NCBI GenBank assembly: GCA_000827265.1
Contig: KN834815.1
Location: 142,091 to 206,090 of the forward strand
DNA from: Collybiopsis luxurians FD-317 M1
Taxonomy: Eukaryota > Basidiomycota > Agaricomycetes > Agaricales > Omphalotaceae
DNA length: 64,000 nucleotides
Direction of reading: 5' to 3'
The stretch's first letter is position 1, and every line of letters begins with the position of its first letter. The position numbers and the translations under genes were made by a program. Positions 45,463 to 58,174 of this stretch are shown piece after piece. The notes under the pieces were generated by a model. That model saw only the letters and a list, made by a program, of their open reading frames with translations, was not told the DNA's origin and did not search any database.

Positions 45463-46851
45463 ATGGCCAAGCTCCTCGACTTGCCCGAGGAATTGTTGTC
45501 CTTCATTAGCGAAGAAGTTGATACCGAGTCTTTAATTCCACTCGCTGTGTCGTGCAAAATCTTCAATCGACTGGCTGGAAGTCGTTATCTTCGTCTCATT
45601 GACTACAACCGCCGGTTTCTCCATGTATCGAACTCTGGCCCGTATCGGCTTCCCAATCAACTTTCTTTCAGTGTGCTTTGCAACGTAGCGAGGATTCTCG
45701 GCAGTTTGTCCGATGTCTTACAGATTTCGGTCGTTTTCTTGGCAAGATCCGCTTCCGAGTCCCTACAACAACTCAAATCAGTCGTCTTTTTCTTAAGGCG
45801 AATCCAGCACGACATACCTTCCATACAATTCACCTTTGATCAGAGCAGGGATGGAACACTCTGTCCCTTATCTTCTTTCAATGCCGCGTTCGAAAATCTC
45901 ATGCGTCAGGTTCACCGTACGCGATGCAAATCGCTCGATATAAGGGGATCCCTTCCTTTAACAGAAGGTCCACTCAATTACCATCTTCCACCCAACGACT
46001 GTGTTTCCCAGTTGCTAATTTCGGACTCTTTTTTGCTTTCTCAGTCGTGTCGCGATTGGTTCATTAAATTTTTGAATTCTTCCTCCGCCATTTCGTCCGT
46101 TATCGCCCAATACACTGATGATTGGGCTCAAATCCTGCCAAAAATTCAGATGTCTTCCCTGCAGAGGTTATCCTTCTTCGGACCCACTCCGGGTGCGCAG
46201 GGATCTGATATCGAGGTAGTCGCAGATTTTTCCCATCGCCACCCGTCTCTACACTCGGTTTGCTGGGGGACACACTGGACCACCTTACCTCGTCGTCGTC
46301 GTCGTAGTCATCCTCCACTGTCCCATATCGTTACCCTCAAGGGTACAGTTTCCCAGCTGCGTCATTTCCTTGCATTTCCCCATGTCCTGCGCAACCTACA
46401 GCAGATTGAAGTGGACTACGAACGACCGTTTGGCCTCTTACCGACCGACTCTACCTCGGCAAATCCTGCCCAAAATATCAAGGTGTGGGATCTTTTCGCG
46501 CTTTTGCGCGATCGCCCCACCCTCCAAAAACTCACATTTCCTATCATCATCCCTGAATTTCTGATCAATGTTTTTTCAGGGCGGAGAACCCCTCTCCGAA
46601 CGAAACTTCCCCAAATTAGTACGTTGGCTTTCAGCGAGTTCCAGTGTCTTTCCGAAATAGAAATTGTGGAATTTGTGAGGTGGGGACAAAAGGTGTTTCC
46701 GAATGCCAGACTACTGGATGTCAGCTTCGTACAATGGAGTGATGCGCAAAAATCTTCTTTTGCACAAACTGTTGCCGCAGAGTGGTCCTCTATCAATTTA
46801 TTAAAGATTGACTTCAGGTTGAAGAATGTAGAAGCGTGGATTGAAGATTAG
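45463..46851 (+). CDS. F-box-like/leucine-rich protein, tandem paralog 1
   Basis: A single-exon gene of 462 residues from ATG 45,463; an in-frame upstream ATG at 45,415 exists, but the paralog starts at the equivalent of 45,463. The N-terminus LLDLPEELLSFISEEVDTES followed by LIPLAVSCKIFNRLAGSRYL matches an F-box: an LPxELL start, then L...L..SC..F..LA. In SCF ubiquitin ligases this part binds Skp1. The rest alternates hydrophobic helices and strands (LLISDSFLLS; LPKIQMSSLQRLSFFG; LVTLKGTVSQLRHFLAF-type) and probably forms a degenerate leucine-rich substrate-binding fold. It is a tandem duplicate of the gene at 47,153 and of the remnant at 48,713. F-box families of this type are often greatly expanded in mushrooms. 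The substrate is unknown. Confidence 0.78.
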   Translation: MAKLLDLPEELLSFISEEVDTESLIPLAVSCKIFNRLAGSRYLRLIDYNRRFLHVSNSGPYRLPNQLSFSVLCNVARILGSLSDVLQISVVFLARSASESLQQLKSVVFFLRRIQHDIPSIQFTFDQSRDGTLCPLSSFNAAFENLMRQVHRTRCKSLDIRGSLPLTEGPLNYHLPPNDCVSQLLISDSFLLSQSCRDWFIKFLNSSSAISSVIAQYTDDWAQILPKIQMSSLQRLSFFGPTPGAQGSDIEVVADFSHRHPSLHSVCWGTHWTTLPRRRRRSHPPLSHIVTLKGTVSQLRHFLAFPHVLRNLQQIEVDYERPFGLLPTDSTSANPAQNIKVWDLFALLRDRPTLQKLTFPIIIPEFLINVFSGRRTPLRTKLPQISTLAFSEFQCLSEIEIVEFVRWGQKVFPNARLLDVSFVQWSDAQKSSFAQTVAAEWSSINLLKIDFRLKNVEAWIED

Positions 46852-47152
46852 AATGTGTCGGATCTTCTAGTCTCATCTCTATTTTACCATAGTATAGAGT
46901 ATCTATACCTGCCCTATGTTATTGTTATAGCAATGTAAACTTGAAGTGAACGGCATCGATTACACATTGGGCCTCCAGGCGCTATTGTGGCTCAGCGTCT
47001 ATTTACCTTGTCTCAGAAACATCAACATCGGAAGACTGCCTCTTGCAATTCTCTTCCAACAACTTCCAAGCAGTTGCTCTCTAGGTGAGGGAGTTATTTT
47101 GGATTTTTTTTTCCAGCAGATTCACTCATGATTCAGATCAAAGGGGCTCCTC

Positions 47153-48559
47153 ATGGCCAAGCTGCTCGACCTGCCCGAGGAATTGCTGTCCTTCATCTGC
47201 GAAGAAACGGATGCCGAGTCTCTGTTTCCACTCGCTATATCATGCAGAGTCTTCAATAGACTGGCCGGGAACCGTTATCTTCGTCACATTAACTATGATC
47301 GACTTTCCCTCGACATTTCGGACCGCGGGCAGAGCAGACCTTGGAATCCTCAGGAGCTTTCCTTCAGCACGCTTCACAATGTAGCGAGGATCCTCGGCAG
47401 CTTGACGAATGTCTCGTTCATCTCAGTCATTTTCTCGACCCATGCTCCAGTGGCCCTTAAGCAACTCAAGTCAATTGTACTTTTATTGAGACGAATCCAA
47501 CACGGCATTCGCTCCATTAGAGTCTCCTTTGATAGGGGCCTCAGTGGCATTGGATATCATTCAAAACCCTGCTCCGTGTCCCTTTTCAATGCTGCTTTCA
47601 AAGAGTTCATGCAGCAAGTTCAACGCACGCGAGTCAAATCACTCCAAATCCAAGGATATGTGCCTTTGACGAAGGGCCGATTCGGTTTCCGTCTTTCGCA
47701 GAACACTTACATTTCCGATTTTCAGATTTCCGACAGCTTCCTGCTCTCCGACCGGTGTCGCGGTTGGCTTATCACATTCCTCAACTCGTCAGCGATCGCG
47801 AGCCTTACCGCATCAAATTCTGACGGTTGGACTGCAATCTTACCAAAAATTCAGATGCCTTCACTTCAGAGGATTGTTTTCAGTGAAAGCTGGTCCATTC
47901 CACGCCAAGGCTCCAAACGTGTCGATATCGACGTACTCGCTGATTTCTTAAATCGTCACCCCATCTTATACCACGTCGACTGTGGAAATCTATCCACCCC
48001 CATCCCAACTCCTCGATCTCGCCAGTGTCCTCCACTCACCAGTATCACACAAATTAAAGGCACGATTTTACAATTGTGTCATTTTCTGTCTTTTTCCAAC
48101 GTCCTGCCCAATCTACAACGGATCGAAATCGACCGACAATCGAGCTTGAATTATGCACTGAAAAAGTCCGAACTGTGGGGTCTTCTAGCATTTTTACGCA
48201 AACGCTCGACGCTCCGGACGCTTACAATTCCCATCAACTTGTATAGACTACGATCCGATATACTTTCAGGACTTAAAACTCCAATCAGATCGATGTTACC
48301 CCAAGTAAAGTCGCTAGAGTTTCTTGGGTTCCGGGATTTTCCGGAACAAGAAACTCTGAATTTCTTGAGGTGGGGACAAAAAGTGTTTCCAAATGTAGGG
48401 ATTCTCAACGTAAGGTATGTGGAATGGAGTGACGAACGGAATTCCTCCTTTGCACAAGCTGTCTATACCGAATGGTCTTCTGTCAAAACTCTCAAAATAA
48501 ACTCTACTTGTACATATGTGAAGACAGAGAATGGAGCAGGAGAGTTTCGTCAACAGTAA
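47153..48559 (+). CDS. F-box-like/leucine-rich protein, tandem paralog 2
   Basis: A single-exon gene of 468 residues. The start MAKLLDLPEELLSFICEETD is nearly identical to paralog 1, and the similarity continues to the end (FLRWGQKVFPNVGILNVRYV; EWSDERNSSFAQAV). The middle is more diverged. It keeps the F-box, DSFLLS..CRGW, LPKIQMPSLQRI and the C-terminal WGQKVFPN block. The distance from paralog 1 (about 300 bases) and the shared orientation indicate local tandem duplication. The intergenic part has no obvious TATA box. It probably acts as an SCF adaptor like paralog 1; this is inference from the F-box alone. Confidence 0.8.
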   Translation: MAKLLDLPEELLSFICEETDAESLFPLAISCRVFNRLAGNRYLRHINYDRLSLDISDRGQSRPWNPQELSFSTLHNVARILGSLTNVSFISVIFSTHAPVALKQLKSIVLLLRRIQHGIRSIRVSFDRGLSGIGYHSKPCSVSLFNAAFKEFMQQVQRTRVKSLQIQGYVPLTKGRFGFRLSQNTYISDFQISDSFLLSDRCRGWLITFLNSSAIASLTASNSDGWTAILPKIQMPSLQRIVFSESWSIPRQGSKRVDIDVLADFLNRHPILYHVDCGNLSTPIPTPRSRQCPPLTSITQIKGTILQLCHFLSFSNVLPNLQRIEIDRQSSLNYALKKSELWGLLAFLRKRSTLRTLTIPINLYRLRSDILSGLKTPIRSMLPQVKSLEFLGFRDFPEQETLNFLRWGQKVFPNVGILNVRYVEWSDERNSSFAQAVYTEWSSVKTLKINSTCTYVKTENGAGEFRQQ

Positions 48560-48712
48560 AATATAACTTATCTCTATCTAAATTTGCTGCTTCAAGTACT
48601 ATATATAGTAGCTACGTATTATCCATAAGTTTGTCTCTAATTTTGGCTCTACCGTCTAGGTTCCAGAACCGCGATGTCAGCGATTTTGCGTAGTTGCTCT
48701 AAGCTCACTGGC

Positions 48713-49060
48713 AGATGGGCCGCGATTCCCATCGTCTTGCGTCAATCTTGCGTGAACTACGACCGGATATATATTCTGGGCTCATGCACACGGACTCCCT
48801 CCTAATTGATACACTGCTGTTTCCTGAGTTCCAGTCTCTTCCTGAAAAGATTTCTTAAGGTGAGGATCTTTGCAAGTAAGATATGTGCAATGGGGTGACG
48901 AACGAAATTCTCCCTTTGCACAAACTATTGACACCGAGTGTCTTCACATACGTGCAAAAAGAGTTGAATCTAAGAGGCTCGAAGGCCAGAGAATGATTCC
49001 TTTGCACAAGCTTTCAACTTCGGGTGGCCTTCTGTCTAAACTCATACATTTGACTATGCA
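48713..49060 (+). pseudogene. Remnant of a third F-box paralog
   Basis: Broken coding pieces match the C-terminal part of the two intact paralogs. LRELRPDIYSGL and LLFPEFQSLPEK sit near 48,745-48,855. VRYVQWGDERNSPFAQTIDT follows at about 48,878-48,940. Another SFAQAF...WPSVK-like piece lies at about 48,995-49,035, so the end of the repeat unit occurs twice. The F-box half is missing and stops separate the pieces. Confidence 0.7.
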
Positions 49061-49145
49061 GAAGGGAGCGAATGAAAGGGATGACTTCTCTATCTACAGT
49101 TTACTATGTATAGGGTCTTTTACTGTAATACCCATATCCATATAT

Positions 49146-50259
49146 CTATATTAGTGCTCTAGACGACTGAAAGGAAAACAAGCAGTGTGGTGCCCATTTC
49201 ATTGTGTCTTCAGTTTTGGCTCTGTGCGTCACAGCCCGATCAGCGACACATTCGAAAAAATTAGCTTGAAACAGACCCATACCTTTCTTCAACGCTGGCC
49301 GATTGAAAACATTAGTAAAGTTCTTCACCGTGCGTCCGGTAAACAGGCAGGCAAGCAAGACAGCGCACAAAGCGCGCGCCGTTGCAGGGTCTACGGGTTC
49401 GACCGATTTACCCTGTGAACCGGCCCCCATCAATACTGTCAATAATGTATGCGACTCAGCCCAGAACGGCTGAGCATGGGTGAGGAGCGCGTAGAGCCCG
49501 GTGATGAGTGGTGCACACCAGAGGTCGGCGGTGGTCCATCCATAAGGTTGCAGCTCGGGCGGCGTCTGAAGCGCGAGAGGAGTCGGGTTCATGAACGAGA
49601 ACAAGTTGGTCAGGAAGAAACCACCATTTGTTGCGACCTAGATATGCAGAATGTATTATTGGCGGCTTTCATGGAAAGCGGGGTAATCAGGCGCGTACGA
49701 AAGAGGTTACAAGAAGGGTCCAAGGGGACGAAGATAAGCCAGGGGAGGGATTCATTGTCACCATTGGCGGAATAAGATCGCAGAGCAAGTATGCGCGAGA
49801 AAAGCCGTCGAATACAGACAAAGGGAGCTCCATCTCGAAGAAAAATTCGGGTACGGAAGGGATCATATCCACAATTCCTTGCATCAAAGTATAGAATGCT
49901 GGTATGACTCCAGAAACCATGAAAGACGGTGGAACCATGAGATATGGACCTAAATTCGAGTTATTGCAAGAAAACTACAAAGTAAGAGTTCGCCACATAC
50001 AAGCCATTGCCTCCCCTCCGAAAACCACAGTCAATGCTGTAGATGCGCTTCGAACAAAGGACCTGGATTCGACGGCGGTATGGCCGTGTGCTTTGACATG
50101 TTTTCTGTATAGATCTTCACGAATTTGCCGTAGGACCAAACAGAGACGGAATGCGGCCAAGACATCTAGTGTACTGAGGGGAATGCCGAACCAGGTAAAG
50201 GGAGCTATCGGCTGGAGAGCATAGCTGTAGATACCAACTACTGGAGCGAGAAGAGACAT
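49146..50259 (-). CDS. Multi-pass membrane protein of unknown function
   Basis: Three exons on the minus strand. The first runs from ATG 50,259 (an in-frame ATG also lies at 50,274) and includes YSYALQPIAPFTWFGIPLST, a charged loop QIREDLYRKHVKAHGH and SASTALTVVFGGEAMA. The second starts near 49,930 with PYLMVPPSFMVSGVIPAFYT. The third starts near 49,619 with VATNGGFFLTNLFSFMNPTP, followed by LQPYGWTTADLWCAPLITGL, LLTHAQPFWA and RALCAVLLACLFTGRTVKNF. Several hydrophobic stretches predict four to six membrane helices. I recall similar fungal hypothetical proteins with the TNGGFF..NLF and DPATARALC motifs, and no assigned function. Introns are GT..AG and frames are clean. The last 45 residues after VKNF are polar and could partly be unspliced sequence. 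Confidence 0.75.
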
Positions 50260-50527
50260 TGGAGAAAGAATCAAGGAATACGTGGACTAGCTGCTTTTAT
50301 GGTCTGACCATTAAAAGCCTGAAACGACCGTGCTCAGCTGCAGTGCTAGTGTAGATTCGTCATGAACGCCACGACACACGATACACGTGTTGCCAGCGAA
50401 ACATATCAGCTTCCATATCAGCTTCCCGCTGTCAACAACCAGAATACAACTACAGTAATTACAGCCTTACTTATGTATCATCCTCCAATGCCAAACACTA
50501 CAAAGACTCAGCTTTCAGGGCATCTAT

Positions 50528-52090
50528 TTAAACGAACCGAACAGCACTTACACGAAACTCGATGAAATTTGACGTTCCTCCGCCTGAATTCAATCTCGAC
50601 GTCGAAGAAGGCATCAGAAATTGGAGACTGAGCAGCCCTTCGTCATCAATTCGCAAAGAGGTTTTAACAGAAGTTTGTAAGGCGCGCATCGTCCGAGCGA
50701 TGTGGGAAAAACGATAACTGACAGAAAAAAAGAGCTGACAAGATGAAAGAGAAAGCCAATGAAAGTACAACCAACCTGAAGCTGACTGGATTCACGCACT
50801 CAAAAGACTCCAGGACATCTCGGTCATTTGGATAGTCCATCTACAGGTAGTAGTCAGAATCTGCTCTCGGTACACGTCTGATAAAGCGTGCTTCAGTGTT
50901 ACCGAACGACCCTGCAGCCTCGATACGAAAATTCGGTTTTGCTTGCATGCGGGCTCGTTGTCGTTGTCTGGCAGTTTGAGCACCAGCTTCTGGGATCTCT
51001 GGTGGATTCCCAATAAATGCTAGTTTATCGCACGAAGAATCCAGTTCCGATAGCGCATCCCGGAGCCAAGAGGACTGCGATTTGAAAAGTCATTGAATTC
51101 CGCAGGCTCGACCAAAGAGGAAGTAAAATCACCTTGAGAATGATCTTCAATACCCTGAAAAAGAAGACATGGATAAATATACTTCAGGATGGAGCTGGGT
51201 CTCACATTTTCTCCGAATCGAAGGGCAACTCAAGATGAGGTTCAGCATCGAACGTAGGTATTTCACAAGTTGTTGTTGGACCAGAGGCATCTTGTGCACT
51301 GTCAAGGGGTCAGACAACTTTACTCTGAACGACGTGGGTGGGCCTACAGGGTCACGGTCAAAGGAAAGCCCGGGCCTATATATGTTAGCCGCATTCCTGT
51401 CCCTCTTTCAGATCCACCAAAGAAATGCTCTGATCTTCCTCCACCAGGTTTCGACCTTTTATCACCTCTATCCTGAGCCCCTTCCGCCTGATCGTCGTCG
51501 CTCTCCGGCCCATTAGACTCGTCCCCGTAATTCTTGAAAGGCTTCAATTTCCCTGATTTGCTTGAAGAGCCGCTTGCCGTTCCGTATATGTTCATACATT
51601 CCATAAAGGTATTGAGGGAAATTTCGAAAGCGGAACAGTAGTCGGTTTCTTCTTCCTGTATTGTTGGTTGTTGGGAAGACTGACCTTCCGTGACCTCTGG
51701 ATGATAAGTAAATTCATCAAAAACGTCTGCAAATACATATGCTGTCCCTGCACGCGTAGCAATCCTTAGAACAAGATGGGCATAAAGAACCGGTTTGTTA
51801 CTCACCGAGAAGTGTCCGAGACTCTTCGACCACGACTACAAGGCCTGTTTTCGTAACAGTGATGGTAGCTCTCTTTCGATTACATGCAAGATAGTAAAAA
51901 ACTTTTCAACCCTCTGAACTAGACGATCTGTAAGGAGAAAAAGGGCTGACAGTAGCGAAATTTACACCGCGCAAGACGGCGCTCAAATATTTGAGATCGT
52001 GCACGGAAGTTTTTAGAACCTGATCAATTCTTAGCGAGAAATCAGAGAAGAGTACACTGAGCTCACGGGTAAGCTTTCTGCTTGGGACAT
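50528..52090 (-). CDS. RAD1: DNA damage checkpoint clamp subunit Rad1
   Basis: Read from ATG 52,090. MSQAESLP, a short intron, then VLKTSVHDLKYLSAVLRGVN, then ATITVTKTGLVVVVEESRTL, then GTAYVFADVFDEFTYHPE. Next come FEISLNTFMECMNIYGTASG, GTGMRLTYIGPGFPLTVTL, CEIPTFDAEPHLE, then SSWLRDALSELDSSCDKLAF and NFRIEAAGSFGNTE. MDYPNDRDVLESFECV follows, and the end is RFSHIARTMRALQTSVKTSL then RIDDEGLLSLQFLMP. This is the order of the Rad1/Rec1/Rad17 family. The protein joins Rad9 and Hus1 as the ring-shaped 9-1-1 clamp loaded at damaged DNA in the nucleus. About eight exons; one intron (near 50,885-50,835) appears to start with GC rather than GT. The last residues after IEFR depend on whether a GTAAGT donor near 50,545 is used. 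The gene is divergent from the short frame at 52,208. Confidence 0.88.
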
Positions 52091-52207
52091 GATGTGAAAG
52101 GACGAAGTTGAAGGACGCGTCGGAGTATGTCACGAGATTATCACGCTGTATATGGCGCAATCAATTGTGAACGCCAATTCTCCCACGCTTTTTTATTCGA
52201 AACCATA

Positions 52208-52468
52208 ATGGCGAACCTGAATGCCAATGTATTTCCCCCACCCAACCACCCAAATTTTGTTCAGTTAGGACCTCAAAGTCACCCTGCGTTACTGTTAGCT
52301 CGTCATTGGGGTGCCCCGCTTGAGTTTGCAAATTCAGCCCGAACGGTGTTGATGAAGATGGTTCCGAATAATTTCTCTATAAGTTGGACTGTCGTAAAGT
52401 TATTATACTACTGTTCTTACAATTACTTGGCTCAATTTTTATTGTTTGGTGACATGAGAATCAACTGA
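52208..52468 (+). CDS. Short open frame divergent from RAD1
   Basis: An 86-codon frame starting MANLNANVFPPPNHPNFVQL, with no domain known to me. It starts about 120 bases upstream of the RAD1 start on the opposite strand, so the two would share a promoter. The C-terminal part (LLYYCSYNYLAQFLLFG) is hydrophobic and may be intron. Low confidence that it is expressed. Confidence 0.3.
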   Translation: MANLNANVFPPPNHPNFVQLGPQSHPALLLARHWGAPLEFANSARTVLMKMVPNNFSISWTVVKLLYYCSYNYLAQFLLFGDMRIN

Positions 52469-52569
52469 ACATCACTTACTTTGTGAATCACCTTGCTTGC
52501 AAGGTCACAGCGGTTATTCGACTGTCGTGCCTTAGCCTCCTGGATTCCTTCCACTTTCTAGTTCTGGTC

Positions 52570-52888
52570 CTAACAGAAGCCCTGCAGATTGAAGAGTCAC
52601 TTGTGGAGATGTCAAAGAACATTCTGGGAGAGCAGCATCCTCATCCTCTCACTAGAATGCAAAGCTTGGCAGTGATATACTCTGGGATGGGAAAATATAA
52701 TGAAGCTCTGCAAATTTTTAATTGAAGAGCCACTTGTGGAAATGTCTAAGTTCATTCTGGGTGAGCCACATCTTAAGACTCTTATGAGATTGCAAACCTT
52801 GGCTCTTATTCACTCTCAGTTGCCACATTGTATGCCACTGCATGATATTTATTACTTGCCCAAAGCACTTGCCACTCAAGCAATTTGA
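52570..52888 (+). pseudogene. Kinesin-light-chain-type TPR fragment
   Basis: Two consecutive 42-residue TPR units: EALQIEESLVEMSKNILGEQ then HPHPLTRMQSLAVIYSGMGK, and, after a one-base frameshift near 52,720, EEPLVEMSKFILGEPHLKTL then MRLQTLALIHSQ. The repeat with LGExHPxTL..M..LA..Y...G.Y.EA is typical of TPR arrays in fungal NB-ARC/TPR receptors. No NTPase domain is nearby, so this is an orphan piece. Confidence 0.75.
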
Positions 52889-53555
52889 AGTTTCCATACC
52901 CCAGCCAAGCAAATTTTCAGACCCTTAGATTGCTCAAGAAACACAGTGATACAAATTGGCATCTGGAAATGATTTTACATACAAAGCTTGAAATGATATT
53001 TTAGTATATGCATATATTTTTTTTCTAAATTTCATATTTTCTCTCCCGATAACCAAACTTCTTCTTAACTTGAACACGGATTATTCAGAGTGGCAGAAAT
53101 AATGTATCGTGTCACAGCAATTCCAGGTTGCTGCCATTAAATGTGCCTACCATAACCTTGCCTAGACCCAATTCTAACTCCTGAGGTGTACCATTAGTCC
53201 CCTGCCAGCCGTATACTAAAAAGTATGCCTACATTGGCATTGTCTTCTGAACTACAAGACATAACTGACATCAAGCCGTTCTAGGAACAGTGAAGCGCTA
53301 ACCGATATTTAGATCTGAGGAATGTAAGTAAGGAGGATAATCAAGAAGGCTCAAAAGTTCGATTTCAGGTTTGCTTCTGGATACGCCGGCAGTCTAATTC
53401 GGCCACTTTATGTGCAAATCACAAGCATATGAGTCGTCGTCAGTTGATAGTTTGAGTGTTCACTTTCAATTTATAATTTTTTGAAGTTCCGGTCAAAATA
53501 CACAGAAATTTACATCCCATAAACTCCATAAGCATAATTCGGTAGCTTTAACCTC
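52889..53555. other. Intergenic stretch
   Basis: AT-rich, no recognisable gene. It should hold the 3' end region of the glutathione reductase gene on its right side. Confidence 0.5.
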
Positions 53556-55477
<1,922 letters not shown>

Positions 55478-55891
55478 GGAACGCCAGATTTAACTTGAAG
55501 CCAGAGATATATGATACTACAAGCTTATTGAAAGGATATATAAGCGTTTGAATCGTACGGCTTTCTTCTGCCCGTTGTAAGCTCAAGAAAGAGTAAGCGC
55601 GGTCTCATACGGAATAATTGCGTAATATCACGTGGTTACTAAAAATCACGCTTCGACGCGTACCGCGTTTTGAAATTGGACGCGTCACTTCTCCCAGAAC
55701 GTTGTTCATGAAGGCGGGCGTCGAGGTTAGAGTTCCCAAAGTCCAGGTGTGTAAATTAAAGGAATTTTAAAGCACAGTGATCATTAAAAACTATTAATCT
55801 GCACTTCGAAGCTGACAAGTCGTGAAACCATCCGGTCACCTTTTGACCGTACCCATGTACATAAACCAATAGACCCAGTTATAGTACTAGC

Positions 55892-57262
55892 TTAAGCAAA
55901 CATGAAAGCAGACAAGAACACTCCAACGAAACCCGAAGCAACGGAAATGCCCAATGAGCTGGCAGAATTGGCCTTTCCAGTGGAGGAAGCACCAGCACTT
56001 GACTGGGTAGCTGTAGGACCCGAAGCTCCCTTGTTACTTGAACCAGCACCAGAGGTCGAGCCGCTCTTTCCAGTGCTTGCAACAGTAGTCGTGGCGCTCG
56101 TTGCCGACGAAGTACTGGCGGTAGACGCAGGGGCAACGCTAACAAGGTCGTTGTAAAGATTGGAAGAAGCGTAAGTGATACAGCTACTTGAAGCGGCGGC
56201 AGTAGGTGTGTAAGGAATGGACGTAATTGATACTGTTTCAGCTGGCTGGAACCAGGTGGAAGTGACACCGTTGACAATGTATTGACCGACGGGGAACATG
56301 TCATCGCCCTTGCAGTATTCAAAGACACCGTTTTGCGCGTTGTTCGGAGCGTTATAGGCGCATCCAATACGGTCGTAGATGTGTTCGCAGAGGGCTGCAG
56401 CATTAGGCTGAGTGTCATCACAAGCCTTGGCACAGAAGGTGTTGCCACCAATGAAGCTTTTGAAATGTCAGGCGGTACTCCTTCGGATGGAAGAGACTAA
56501 GAAAAAACCTACTAGGTCCAGTGTCGGCTTTGCTGGTAAGAAGCGTTGTTGCCATTGTTAGAGGGGAAGGCGTTGCTGTATACAAGACCGCCAATAGGGT
56601 TACCACGCTAGCCGGTAAATATTAGCCTTCGCGTTAAGATGGATAGAACGACGTAAAAAAAAACATACACCGTCCTGCCCTCCGGAGTCGAGCTCTCCTC
56701 CGTAGTCACCATCAGCAATGTTTAACTTGGTCTGGTCAATGAAACCGACGATTTGGATGTATCCAGGGCTCTGGACAACCTGGACTCCAGTCAGGGCACC
56801 TTCAGGAATAAGACGAGTACCGTGACCCTTCTTGGTGCACCAGGCGACTTCTTCACCTTCACTGTCACCAATGGTAGTGTCTGGCTTGGGAGGAGCGAAA
56901 AGGCAGAAGTCTTTGAGGGTGAAAAAAAAATCTATAAGAGTTCTGAATGGGATTTTGAGGGGAATCATCACCGACCATCGAGGTGGTTCATGAAACCAGT
57001 CTGGCATAAAGAGTCCTGGTTTTCGGTCGTCGAGTTACAGATGTTGTAACCGGATTGTGGTCCACGGTCAGCGGTGTGGGTATCGACTTGGTAGGGCTAG
57101 TATAGAAGTGGTAAGAACTTTTTTTCGGAAAGAAAAAGAGTAACATACAATAGCGGTGTAGGGGACGACCTTGTCGACGAGGGGGTCAGAAACGAAAGAC
57201 TGAGCAGAAACGTAGGAGACTGCTGCAGCAGCGAGAAGATAAGAAGAGGTGAGTTTGATCAT
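55892..57262 (-). CDS. Secreted GPI-type glycoprotein (macrophage-activating-glycoprotein-like), copy 1
   Basis: Signal peptide MIKLTSSYLLAAAAVSYVSA, then QSFVSDPLVDKVVPYTAI. Following exons give PYQVDTHTADRGPQSGYNIC, DFCLFAPPKPDTTIGDSEGE, VAWCTKKGHGTRLIPEGALT, VQVVQSPGYIQIVGFIDQTK, then LNIADGDYGGELDSGGQDG. RGNPIGGLVYSNAFPSN, CAKACDDTQPNAAALCEHIY and DRIGCAYNAPNNAQNGVFEY complete the Cys-rich domain. The C-terminus is a long Ser/Thr/Ala stretch followed by a hydrophobic end (LGISVASGFVGVFLSAFMFA), as in GPI-anchored cell-wall proteins. About six exons with short introns. I recall this family being annotated in Agaricomycetes as 'macrophage activating glycoprotein'; its role in the fungus is unclear. 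It is a tandem duplicate of the gene at 58,175-59,477. Confidence 0.85.
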
Positions 57263-58174
57263 TTTGTGAATGGAAAGAAAGAGCGACTGTTTTGCTGCAA
57301 AGCAAAAGGATGGTGGTGGTACCAAATGAAGATGTGAATGGGCTTTTAGGCTGACACGGATGGTTTGAAGGCTGCTTCGGCGACGGGCGCGTCATGAACG
57401 CCTAGTACGCCGTGATAAAATGGTGAGCGGCGGGGAGAACTGAGCGTTCTCCTGATTTCGCCCCTGACTCACGGTAATCCATCCCCTTTCCATCAAAACG
57501 CCAAGCTTTTTCCAAACGTGCCCGATGCTCTAAAATTAGACGTCCACGTTCAGCGGTAACTGGGCCCCGTATCCGAATAGAATTACCTCTCCTTCAGGCA
57601 TAGAAACTGACCATCCCAGCTAACCAAAAAGCTGCCAGCCTCCCGAGGTATAGACGTTTGACAATGTTGGAGACCAATCAACATTTGACAGAAAGAATTT
57701 TTTTGTCCAGAGAACTGACATTTTCCGGCGTCTCGACTTTGGGCGCCCAATCTTTTCGTGCCTTGAGCTCAACAATTCGTTTAATCAATCCCTATATTCA
57801 ACATATATAGTGCTTTAATCCTCCTGCCCTCCCGCGCGGAAAGCCATTACTATTTCCTCAATCGAGTTCATAGACTATCTCGCAGCTCAGGATCGATTTC
57901 CCAGCACGCTCCGGCGTGTCTTGAACGCTTCTTCCCGCATTCTGAAAAATACTCCGTGAATAGGGAGCCATTCCTCTCTACGATCTCACCGTATAAAAGT
58001 CAGATAAACTACCCTTTACCCGACTAAAGTGCTAGTCCAAACCATGATTAAGTATGTCCATTCGTGTCCATCGTATACTAAACTAGATAGCAAAAAAAGC
58101 TGACAAGTCGTTCAAGATTCTAATCATCCCTCCGGGTTCGAACCAAAGTCACAAAAAAAAAGTTGTTGGAAAGT
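57263..58174. other. Intergenic stretch between the two glycoprotein genes
   Basis: About 900 bases with no recognisable gene. A TATATAG-like sequence lies near 57,805. The part next to 57,263 should be the promoter of copy 1. Confidence 0.5.

Noticed and set aside
52208..52468. N-terminus of RAD1 on the plus strand
   Set aside because: RAD1 is fully accounted for on the minus strand with its start at 52,090; the plus frame is unrelated.
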